A stretch of DNA of 11,743 nucleotides, from assembly GCA_003024985.2 (NCBI GenBank), contig PXIH01S0016574.1. One strand, 5' to 3'. The translations under genes and the position numbers were made by a program. Every line of letters begins with the position of its first letter. Within the stretch, counting starts at the first letter, position 1. Shown one piece after another: positions 1-6,175 of the stretch. The stretch comes from Euperipatoides rowelli (lineage: Eukaryota; Onychophora; Udeonychophora; Euonychophora; Peripatopsidae). The notes under the pieces are model-generated. The model saw nothing but the letters and a program-made list of their open reading frames with translations. It had not been told where the DNA came from and searched no databases.

Positions 1-762
1 AGATTGTCTTCCTTTTGTACTCTGCATTATGCTTTTATATGTAGGCTACCACTGTATAAGCGAAAGCTTAAACTTTAAGAAAGAATAAATAAATTGCCAA
101 CTCATGGATTTTGTTCAAGTCTTCACTGCATTTATTCATTAATTCTCACCGCCTCTTGAGCCTTTACCAATTTACATAAGGCTCATGTTGTATTTTCCCG
201 GGCCAGCTGATCTCCACAGGTCCAATCAGGGATCTATACCGTGCTAACGGATGATGTAATATCTACTGGAAGGAGTCAGCTGTCACTTTTCTGCAAATCA
301 AGATCTGGAAATTTTCTTAAAACCTATGGTCTGCAAGCAGAAGCAATTCTCCTATTTAATATGCACCAGCAGGAAATTTGCTATAAATAGGCCAGTTTTT
401 CCGTGTCTCTTGCTTGGGGTCTCAAGATTCAAGCCTGTATTGCTGCCAGTGGCTTTGCCGAAATGAAATGCCAGCCTCCCCTAAGTTATTGAAAATTTTC
501 ATACGAAATTAAATAAAAATTCTATACAATAAAAGGAAAGAAACTTTTCTTCTACACATTCACCTAATGAACCTAGCAAACCTTTGTTGAGAAATTTAGT
601 TCCAGTTATTTCCTAAGATTTTTTTTAACTTTTCATCACAAACCATAACATTTTTTTTAGCTCTCATATAAACATTTAGTAATAATTTTAATTCCGATAT
701 TCAAAGCATTCTCTCGATTTTTTTGGGTCATAAATATTATATTTAAGCCTTGTGCTTTAAAT
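1..762. other. Non-coding left flank up to an undetermined base
   Basis: I see no gene or recognisable coding relic here. The first 480 bases are somewhat richer in G and C than the following AT-rich stretch and have an LTR- or promoter-like look: an AATAAATAAA run near 84-94 that could serve as a poly(A) signal, and a TATAAATA motif at 382-389. No flanking duplication or second copy was found, so calling a solo LTR would be a guess. From about 480 to 762 the sequence is plain AT-rich DNA with T and A runs. Confidence 0.4.
382..389 (+). promoter_or_regulatory. TATA-box-like motif
   Basis: A good TATA match, TATAAATA, followed by GGCC, lies in a locally GC-richer stretch. If used, transcription would start about 30 bases downstream, near the GTGTCTCTTGC stretch. 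No downstream open frame follows, so this could be the promoter of a solo LTR or a chance match in AT-rich DNA. Confidence 0.22.
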
Positions 763-763
763 N
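763..763. other. Undetermined base (N), possible contig join
   Basis: A single N sits in AT-rich DNA. The window's other N (5419) falls exactly where one retroelement changes into another, so this one may also mark a join between contigs rather than one ambiguous base. Nothing recognisable on either side allows a test here. Confidence 0.5.
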
Positions 764-963
764 GGCCATTTTGAAAAGGAACGAAACACAGAACTGCAAT
801 TGTTCCAAAATGATTAATCTTTTTTTTTGATTAGTGATAATAGAAAAAAAAAATTTTCTTGATTTGTACACACACCACAAAATTTAGATAGCTGATTTTG
901 CTACCTGTTAATTTTACTGTATGCTCACTATGTTGAGTCTAAACATCCACTTTAACCAAACCC

Positions 964-1138
964 TCTACAAAAATTTAAAAAATCTGTAGATGACAACACT
1001 TCAAAAACAAACAAATCTTCTAGGAATGAAAAGTTCACTTTTCATTTTGAAAATTCCCATTGTTTACAATGTGGAGTTTCTAAACTCCCTTCTGACATAT
1101 TTTTTTTTGTAAACCTTGGCTATGCTATTTAGATAGCT
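964..1138. repeat. Cluster of short inverted repeats (hairpins)
   Basis: Five inverted repeats lie within 175 bases. Arms TCTACA and TGTAGA (964-969, 985-990) flank a 15-base spacer. Arms AATGAAAAGT and ACTTTTCATT (1025-1034, 1037-1046) are perfect 10-mers with a 2-base centre. CATTGTTTACAATG covers 1058-1071. Arms GGAGTTT and AAACTCC (1073-1079, 1082-1088) have a 2-base centre. Arms GCTAT and ATAGC lie at about 1125-1138. Single weak palindromes are common in AT-rich DNA, but the 10-base arms and the close packing stand out. The role is unknown. Confidence 0.55.
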
Positions 1139-1320
1139 ATAAAGGGTGTCTTGATAAAAAAAAAAAATTTGAAGAGTTGATTAGCTGGGCAGGAAGTTCT
1201 GTCCCATTAAACGACCACTACTTTGTTCTTTATGTTTGTGTTGTATTTTCAGTTTAACTAGTATTACTGGTCATTTGTGTTTTTGCAAAAACTTTTTTTT
1301 TTTTATATTGTTTACTTTAG

Positions 1321-1334
1321 TTTACCCGGGTAAA
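1321..1334. repeat. Perfect 14-base palindrome
   Basis: TTTACCCGGGTAAA is identical on both strands. It lies just beyond the last stop codon of element A, near where its 3' LTR boundary should be. It may be chance. Confidence 0.5.
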
Positions 1335-1342
1335 TATATAGT

Positions 1343-1560
1343 TTATTTGTTTCTCTTCCTTAGGAAGTACCCCTGTTTGGTTTCAGGGTCTTCTGTATCG
1401 AAAAGCGAATTTTCGGACACTTTATTTTTATTTAACTTGCCATTCGATCTCTGCCATTCCATCCAGCGGCGCTGAGATCGAATCTTGGTCCTGTAGCAGT
1501 TGTAGATATTTGGCATACACCTCTTCTTCCTTTTGCATATCTATCGTATTCTCTTCCTCT
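1343..1560 (-). pseudogene. Element A Pol C-terminal acidic tail (relic)
   Basis: Beyond the integrase C-terminal domain the minus strand stays open in two overlapping pieces. The first (about 1560-1428) starts EEENTIDMQKEEEVYAKYL, is acidic and glutamine-rich, and ends in WQVK and a stop. The second, one frame over, runs through SENSLFDTEDPETKQGYFLR to the stop at 1343. The shift between them lies near 1430-1436. I infer one Pol tail, or the start of a small third ORF, broken by an indel. No known domain is recognised. It follows a C tract that would encode a proline run, and slippage there explains the frame change from the upstream part. Confidence 0.5.
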
Positions 1561-1578
1561 GGGGGGGGGGGGGGGGGG
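1561..1578. repeat. Mononucleotide run of 18 G (18 C on the coding strand)
   Basis: An uninterrupted G18 run lies within the 3' end of element A's pol. On the minus strand it would encode about five prolines. With 18 bases the acidic tail is out of frame with the preceding codons; 19 would join them. Such runs are prone to both polymerase slippage and sequencing error, so the exact length is unreliable. Confidence 0.9.
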
Positions 1579-2075
1579 TCATTACGTTACTTGTGATTCA
1601 GCAATTTTATTTGTTCCAGGCCTGGATTTAGTTGAATCCTCCTCGTCTATAATGACCTTCCTTTGCATGTATGCTTGTTTTATCTTTTCTGGGCGTTTGA
1701 TGTCTTGTATATGGTAGTTTGTGATCCCTGTCTTTTAACTATGGAGTATGGACCGGTATATCTGGGATTTAATTTCCTATTGTGGCCTGAATAGCTGGGT
1801 ATGTCCAAGGCTAATACCAGATCTCAAATGTTGAATTTGTGTAGGTGTCGCCATCTATCCTTATTTCTGGCGTTGGAGATGGATGTGTTTTGTAGGTTAG
1901 CAAAAACTTCTGCTTTCGCTGTCTCCAATCTTTCCAAGATGGCGTCTGCCAAATTTATTCTTTCTAAGTTATCATTTTCATTCAAATTAAATTCTGAGAA
2001 AGCATCATACTGGTAAATCTGTGGAAAATATAAAATACGACTTGTTTAGTACTGCTGTGTATGGTGTTGTTAATG
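1579..2075 (-). pseudogene. Element A integrase C-terminal part (relic)
   Basis: This continues the integrase core after a frameshift near 2073. In order it shows a post-core segment (VINNTIHSSTKQVVFYIFH), a helical, charged stretch with LERINLADAILERLETAKAE, and the C-terminal chromatin/DNA-binding barrel (DLVLALDIPSYSGHN followed by RKLNPRYTGPYSIVK). The K..PRY.GP.. pattern is the typical Gypsy GPY/F motif. A single in-frame TGA sits just before DLVLAL where the family has a glycine (IGDLV), consistent with GGA changed to TGA. After a stop at 1680-1682, another frame continues with KQAYMQRKVIIDEEDSTKS towards the C tract. At least two frameshifts and one nonsense change make it non-functional. 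Confidence 0.82.
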
Positions 2076-2557
2076 ACTTGCATGAGGTAGGGTAACATGG
2101 GCGTCCCAGTCTGTGAAGTTTTTATTGCAATAATGGGAGATTAAATTCAGTATTTTGGTGTAAATTATTTCACTTACTCCATTGGAGCGTTGCCAAAAAT
2201 TTTGGGTCATGACCCTATCTATGCCTAATCTCTGGTATAGGGTTGTCATTATGTGCATTACTAATTGTGGCCCACGATCTGGCAAAATACACTTCAAACC
2301 GCCGTATCGCATATATATTGTTTTCATGTAATCTGCCACGATTATAGGGGCTTCCTGGCTTGGGAGTGGGCTGGCGAAGGTCATTCGGGAAAAGTGGTCT
2401 GTGTATGTGATTATGTATTTATTTCTCCTCTGAGTTGTTGAGAAGGGACCTAATATGTCAATACTGGTCTTTGACATGCAGGAGGAAGGAGGTTTGACAG
2501 CTTGTATAGGAGCTTTTACACATCCTCTGTTCCTACGCTGACATTTTTCGAATCTAA
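2070..2557 (-). pseudogene. Element A integrase core (DDE) domain, truncated start
   Basis: This is the Gypsy integrase catalytic core, which would insert the element's cDNA into host DNA. It begins in the zinc finger at RFEKCQRRN, where the CX2C pair should read CEKC; the first Cys is Phe. Catalytic acidic residues are visible: D in SIDILGPF, D in LPDRGPQL, and E in SNGVSEI. The family context YITDHFS appears as ITYTDHFSRMTF. The sequence upstream of residue 1 is cut off by the DNA transposon at 2560, so the HH half of the HHCC finger is missing here; the preceding part of A ends at 5420. The frame stops at 2070 and continues shifted in the C-terminal part. Confidence 0.88.
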
Positions 2558-2559
2558 TA
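2558..2559. repeat. TA target-site duplication, left copy
   Basis: TA directly precedes the left terminal inverted repeat; the matching TA lies at 3719-3720. TA duplications are typical of the Tc1/mariner superfamily and related MITEs. A two-base match alone does not prove that both flanks were once continuous. Confidence 0.7.
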
Positions 2560-2634
2560 AAGTGGTTTATCAATGATTTTTTTAAATTGATTTATGTTTA
2601 GTTTTACTTAAAAATATTTGTTTAATTAATCAAT
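2560..2634 (+). repeat. Left terminal inverted repeat, best-conserved part
   Basis: This pairs with 3640-3718 in inverted orientation. The exact outer 16-mer and inner 17-mer are separated by about 40 bases that align with small indels. It may continue as weaker similarity to about 2715. Confidence 0.85.
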
Positions 2635-2708
2635 ATGAAAAATTTAAATTGAAACATATAAAAATTTGCAAGTTTCTACGTTGCTTAAAAAAAATAGAAC
2701 CCTATTGC

Positions 2709-2724
2709 TGACGTCAATTTGACG
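2709..2724. promoter_or_regulatory. CRE-like palindrome plus half site inside the MITE
   Basis: TGACGTCA at 2709-2716 is the full consensus cAMP-response element, and a second TGACG half site lies at 2720-2724. It sits inside the inward extension of the left inverted repeat. Function is not implied by the motif alone; an 8-mer can occur by chance. Confidence 0.3.
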
Positions 2725-3639
2725 TAGCCAAAGGATAAAATCTCGCTGGGGTAAATGCATATCTAGGATAAAGACGCTATCACGCTACTGACAACAGTCA
2801 TGAATTCATTACATTATTGTTTAGAAAAATAGTCAGCCGATGTTATTACTTAAAGTTTTGAAGAAGAAAAAAAAAGAACAGAGAAATAGTTTTTTTCTTT
2901 GCATCAGTATAAAATCCATAAAATTTTGAGATAATTATTGGGATTGCATAAAGTTAAAATCAATTTTAAGAAGGAAAAAAAAAAAAACTCATCATTATTG
3001 TCTTGGAAGGAGTACCTAAAAGCTGGCGAAAGCGGATGTAAACATTTGCGCATCTGTTTCAGTCATATACGCCAAATGGTTGGAAATAGCTTAAAATTAT
3101 CAAAATCGATCAAGAAATAACTATTTCACCCCTTCATCATCATAGGGTTGGGCATAGTGGGTTTAATACATAGTAACAGTTAGGGTTCAGTGTTTGGGTA
3201 AGGTTAGGACTGTAAATTTTAAAAAAAAGGGCTGCTATTAACACGGTAAATGGGATATGTTGGCCTGCTTCTAGGCGCTCTAACTTGACACGATAACAAA
3301 AGTTTACTATTATTTCCAAAGATTTTAATATTTCTTAAACATTCTTATAGATTATACTTTTTAATGCAAATAAAATCTGATTTATTTTCAACCTGCTTGT
3401 GTTTTGTTTATAGTAAAAAACACCGACTGCAAAAAAAAAATCAATCTTCGCATCACTGACTGAACTACATTCTGATTGGTCTGTGAAGGAAATAGCGTCT
3501 GGTCTGACAATCACTTACTGAAATCTACGTGAGAATTTTATGGCAATATTATAGACGTGCCTAACTAGTAGGGTTGATAATTGATACATATTGGCTTTAA
3601 AAGTCAAAATTTGATGTATTTATGGACTGAATATAAAAA

Positions 3640-3718
3640 ATTGATTAATTAAACAAGCATTTTTATACAAAAATAAACCTAAATCAATGAAGTTGAAATA
3701 GGCATTGATAAACCACTT
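3640..3718 (-). repeat. Right terminal inverted repeat, best-conserved part
   Basis: This is the reverse complement of the left terminal repeat, with exact blocks at 3640-3656 and 3703-3718. It is followed by TA at 3719-3720. Confidence 0.85.
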
Positions 3719-3720
3719 TA
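3719..3720. repeat. TA target-site duplication, right copy
   Basis: TA immediately follows the right terminal inverted repeat and matches 2558-2559. In element B's frame it falls in the codon after RRNQIH. Confidence 0.7.
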
Positions 3721-4380
3721 AGTGAATTTGATTTCTTCTAAACATTTTCCCATTTGTCCAACAATAATATAAGATCTAGGGCATTGACTTCCCTTTATTA
3801 CTTTTCCTTCCACCCATTGATGTCCTGTACAGAACTATATTTCTTCTCCCACTTAGTGGCTTGAGATTCCTATTTGCATAGAGCTGCTGTGCTTCCTGCC
3901 TTCTATGCAGTGATTTGCTAATATTTCTGCACTTAAACTGTAGTTTTAACAGTGTATGATAGACTGAATAAAATGTCCTGAGCTTTATACCCATTAATGC
4001 CTCTGCTGGAGATGGCATATCACATGATGGTGTAGTTCTGTAGTCCAGCAGCATGACTGCAAACTCATTTTTCCCATCTGTAACATTTTTAAGTCCCTTT
4101 TTTATAGATTCCACAGCTCTTTCTACTTGGCCATTTGACCTGGGATATAAAAGTGATGATGTAGAATGTAATATACCATGTTGTTTGTTAAATATTTCAA
4201 ACTCATGTGAATTAAAAGGTAGGCCATTGACAGTCATAACTTGTAAATGGAATCCATGATGACTGTAAATCTCATAAGCTTGTTATAACTAGTGCTGTTG
4301 TAGTTAATTTAATTGGAACTAGTTCAACATATTTGGAAAATAATCAATTACCATCATATAGGTTTGTTGTTTATGTAGAG
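3719..4380 (-). pseudogene. Element B integrase core and C-terminal domain (relic)
   Basis: From VIDYFPN the core continues in another frame with KYVELVPIKLTTTALVITSL and a stop, then, shifted again, with VNGLPFNSHEFEIFN. The second catalytic Asp is lost: the family's SDNGPQF appears as TVNGLPF, Val for Asp. The catalytic Glu is kept in YPRSNGQVERAVESIKK. Downstream come LLDYRTTPS, SPAEALMGIKLRT, YANRNLKPL and NIVLYRTSMGG, all typical of animal Gypsy integrases. The stop after KGKSMP is a frame effect: one frame reads PRSYIIVGQ and the next NGKMFRRNQIHL, so an indel lies near 3745. The last codons run into the TA before the MITE, and the true end of B's pol is missing. Confidence 0.85.
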
Positions 4381-4700
4381 AAAGCCTATAGCAAGTTTTT
4401 GCCATGGCCCCATCAGGAATTGGTTGATTTGCATACAGTGGTTCTTTTCGATTACAGTTCTGATATTTTTGACCCAGCTGACATAAAGCTACTGTTTTTT
4501 TCAAGCTGTTGATCCATACCTGGCCAATACACTACTTACCTAGTCTTAATCTTACATGCAACTATGCCCCGATGACCCACATGCAATTGTTTTAGTACTT
4601 CCTCCCTTAATTCTCTAGGCACTACCAAACATTGTCCTCTGCAAAGCAATCCTTCTGTAAAGTGCAACTCTGATTTAAAAGGCCAGTACAGTGCAGTCAG
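4319..4700 (-). pseudogene. Element B integrase zinc-finger region (relic)
   Basis: The segment begins near YWPFKSELHFTEGLL and shows the first zinc-finger half in VLKQLHVGHRGIVACK, with two His (LHVGH). A TAA at 4536-4538 interrupts the frame before VYWPGMDQQLEK. After a frameshift near 4500 the second half follows in VALCQLGQKYQNCNRKEPL. The family pattern is C..CQKYQN; here the second Cys is Gly, so HHCC is reduced to HHC. The segment ends with YMMVIDYFPN, the strand following the first catalytic Asp region. It cannot make a working integrase. Confidence 0.82.
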
Positions 4701-4710
4701 AGAATTCAAT

Positions 4711-4960
4711 TTATTTTATTGGATGGCCAATAAAAACATAGTTAATTACCTGTTTCAATTCTTCATCTCTTGCTGTTGCATCTTTCATTTGATCAGTTTT
4801 GCATCTGCTATTCTTTCAACTAGACATAGTTCAATCTTTTCCCCATCCTGTGTATTTATTTCTTTGCATTCTAGTAGTGCTCTAGAAAGGGCATCAGCAA
4901 CTGGCAATTTTTTTCCTGGAACATAGCTTATTGAACTTTGATATTTTCACCATGCGTTGG
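4711..4960 (-). pseudogene. Element B RNase H C-terminal part and linker (relic)
   Basis: SYVPGKKLPVADALSRALLE is the classic end of the Gypsy RNase H domain. It is followed by a charged linker (LVERIADAKLIK) ending at a TGA at 4785-4787. The next frame picks up at once with KDATARDEELKQVINYVFIG, the usual spacer before the integrase finger, and ends at 4711. The upstream junction to TDHKPL is broken by a frameshift around 4945-4960. Confidence 0.8.
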
Positions 4961-5418
4961 TGAAGCAGTGTGATATGGTTTCTTAACCAATCCAATTAAT
5001 GGCTTGTGATCTGTATGAAAAATTCCTTCTCCACCTGTGCATATCTCTGTTGAGTTTCATTTAGAGCAGCAGATGCATATGCCACAGGATGACCCTGTTG
5101 AAGTAGGACAGCACCCACACCACATGAGCTTGCATCTGTCGTGATAACCAAAGGTAGTTTTGAATTAAAATACCTTAACACAGGTGAATTCACAAGTCTT
5201 TCTTTCAGACGATTAAATGCAATTTTCATATTCTCATCCCATAAAAACCCAGCATCCTTTTTAAGTAAATTACGCAATGGCAATGTGCAATCCGAAAACC
5301 CTGCAACATATTGCATAAGATAAGTTGCCAGGCCCAGAAACCTTCTCAATTCTTCTTTGCTTCTTGGCTCTGGATAAAAAGTCACTGCCTCTAGTTTTTC
5401 CTTGTTTGGTTTCATCCC
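4945..5418 (-). pseudogene. Element B RT thumb and RNase H (relic, truncated at N)
   Basis: The open part starts at the N with GMKPNKEKLEAV, which in complete Gypsy elements follows the RT fingers and palm. Then come RRFLGLATYLMQYV (RT thumb), FLWDENMKIAFNRLKE (connection), LPLVITTDASSCGVGAVLLQ (RNase H, first catalytic Asp in TDAS), VAYASAAL and AQVEKEF. After YAQVEKE about 20-25 residues are missing, and the text resumes in another frame with FHTDHKPLIGLVKKP. This implies a deletion of several dozen bases near 5020. The upstream RT catalytic domain is absent: the sequence beyond the N belongs to element A. Confidence 0.88.
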
Positions 5419-5419
5419 N
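5419..5419. other. Undetermined base (N) at the A/B junction
   Basis: On the minus strand element A reads into the integrase finger up to AYHD, ending at 5420, and element B begins at once after the N with GMKPN. The ambiguity falls exactly where homology switches, which suggests a scaffold join or a collapsed gap as much as a real breakpoint. Confidence 0.85.
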
Positions 5420-5652
5420 ATCGTGGTATGCAAACATAACATCCGGTATGAGGGATGCCGGGACTACTGTTCTGTAAGCTGAAAACTCGGATTTTCCTAA
5501 CTGTACTGATTTTTTAGTAAGTCATTTTCATCCAGTATGAAATTTTCGTCAGTTAATTTATTTTCTTTTAATTTGTTGATAATTTCTTTGCAATAACTGT
5601 CATTCTATTGTTCTGCTCGCATTAGCTCGATTGTGATTGGTCTCCTACCGAT
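5420..5652 (-). pseudogene. Element A RNase H-integrase linker and start of integrase finger
   Basis: After the RNase H stop at 5653 the minus strand shows a hydrophilic linker with NDSYCKEIINKLKENKLTD and FILDENDLLKNQYS, broken by two stops. In a shifted frame it then shows KSEFSAYRTVVPASLIPDVM and FAYHD. VVP.SL...M...HD is the conserved entry to the Gypsy integrase HHCC finger, whose next residues are normally PLAGH. The sequence breaks off at that point and is replaced by element B. About 40 residues separate it from RFEKCQ at 2557, matching the length of the missing finger. Confidence 0.78.
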
Positions 5653-6175
5653 TTACAATATGCAAGCTGTTGTGGTCTCACCTTCTATGTGACTCTGCGA
5701 GAGCATGTCAGCAAAGCTATTTAGTTTGCCAGGGATGTGTTCATAATGTATATCATTTTGTTGTAAATTCATCATCCATCTGGCAACTCTAGCATTCGTG
5801 TCCTTTAGTTCTACGATATATGTCAACGGCTTATGGTCAATTAGTAATATTATTTGTTACCATAAGTTATATGCTTGAATTGTTCTATAGCAAACACGAT
5901 AGCTAATATTTCTCGCTCGATCACTGCATAATTTAATTCGGCCATATTTAGCCTACGACTCGCGTATGCAATAGGCTGTAATTTGCCCTTTTCGTTCTCT
6001 TGTTGGAGTACTGCTCCTAAAGAGGTAAGGGAGGCGTCTGTTTTGATAATGAATGGTTTATTGTAGTTTGGGAAAGCAAGTAGAGGTGCTGTAATTAGTT
6101 TTGTTTTAATGTTTGGAAGGCTACTTCAGCATTGTCATTCCATGTAATGGCAGTATTTCTTTTCTTTAATAAATC
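5653..6175 (-). pseudogene. Element A RNase H domain (relic)
   Basis: Three pieces in successive frames form a Gypsy RNase H, which degrades the RNA strand of the cDNA hybrid. The first (about 6175-6100) has [20 protein letters not shown], the thumb-connection junction. The second (about 6103-5850) has KPFIIKTDASLTSLGAVLQQ with the first catalytic Asp, IAYASRRLNMAELNYAVIER with the catalytic Glu, and ILAIVFAIEQFKHITYG. The third (5850-5653) has LLIDHKPLTYI with the next Asp, ARVARWMMNLQQND, and YEHIPGKLNSFADMLSQ. The motif order is complete; frameshifts near 6100 and 5850 break it. Confidence 0.88.

Larger units (their letters stand above)
764..1342. other. AT-rich non-coding stretch downstream of element A
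   Basis: This lies beyond the last open frame of minus-strand element A, where its polypurine tract and 3' LTR would be expected. I found no copy of the candidate 5' LTR. What is visible is a series of short inverted repeats (964-1138), homopolymer runs of A or T, and a 14-base palindrome at 1321-1334. No coding relic was recognised on either strand. Confidence 0.4.
2560..3718. mobile_element. Non-autonomous DNA transposon (MITE-like), 1159 bp, TA duplications
   Basis: The ends are inverted copies. The outer 16 bases, AAGTGGTTTATCAATG at 2560-2575, recur as the exact reverse complement at 3703-3718. Similarity continues with indels to a 17-base exact block, TTGTTTAATTAATCAAT at 2618-2634, matched at 3640-3656. 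Weaker similarity seems to extend further inward (AACCCTA on both arms, then ACGTC). TA flanks both ends. The interior is AT-rich with no transposase relic; a 60-codon plus-strand frame at 2938-3120 is lysine-rich and resembles nothing I know. The length and TA target suggest a non-autonomous Tc1/mariner-type element, but the long inverted repeats could also fit another TA-targeting group. The left flank belongs to element A and the right flank to element B. Confidence 0.8.
3719..5418 (-). mobile_element. Element B: internal fragment of a second Gypsy-type retrotransposon
   Basis: The minus strand shows RT thumb, RNase H, integrase zinc finger, integrase core and C-terminal domain of one Gypsy-type pol. 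The protein differs clearly from element A over the same domains (for example DYRTTPS and NGQVERAV against A's ISHYCNKN and NGVSEI), so B is a separate family. It lacks gag, protease, the RT palm and both LTRs. Its start coincides with the N at 5419 and its end with the MITE at 3718. It is as decayed as A, with several frameshifts, a deletion in RNase H and lost catalytic and zinc-binding residues. Confidence 0.88.

Noticed and set aside
1-480. Possible solo LTR or cellular promoter on the plus strand
   Set aside because: Only a TATA-like motif and an AATAAA-like run were found; no terminal repeats, target duplication or downstream gene were seen, so only the motif is listed.
1236-1475. A 79-codon plus-strand frame rich in Phe and Leu that could look like membrane segments
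   Set aside because: It is the reverse of T-rich DNA overlapping the Pol tail of element A; the composition alone explains the apparent hydrophobicity.
2938-3120. A 60-codon plus-strand open frame inside the MITE
   Set aside because: It is lysine-rich, arises from AT-rich DNA with an A13 run, has no recognisable motif and no match to a transposase signature; chance is the simplest reading.
3150-3220. Short GGTTAGGGTT-like words inside the MITE, recalling telomere repeats
   Set aside because: Only one or two imperfect units occur (for example GTTAGGGTT), with no tandem array, so they are not telomeric sequence.
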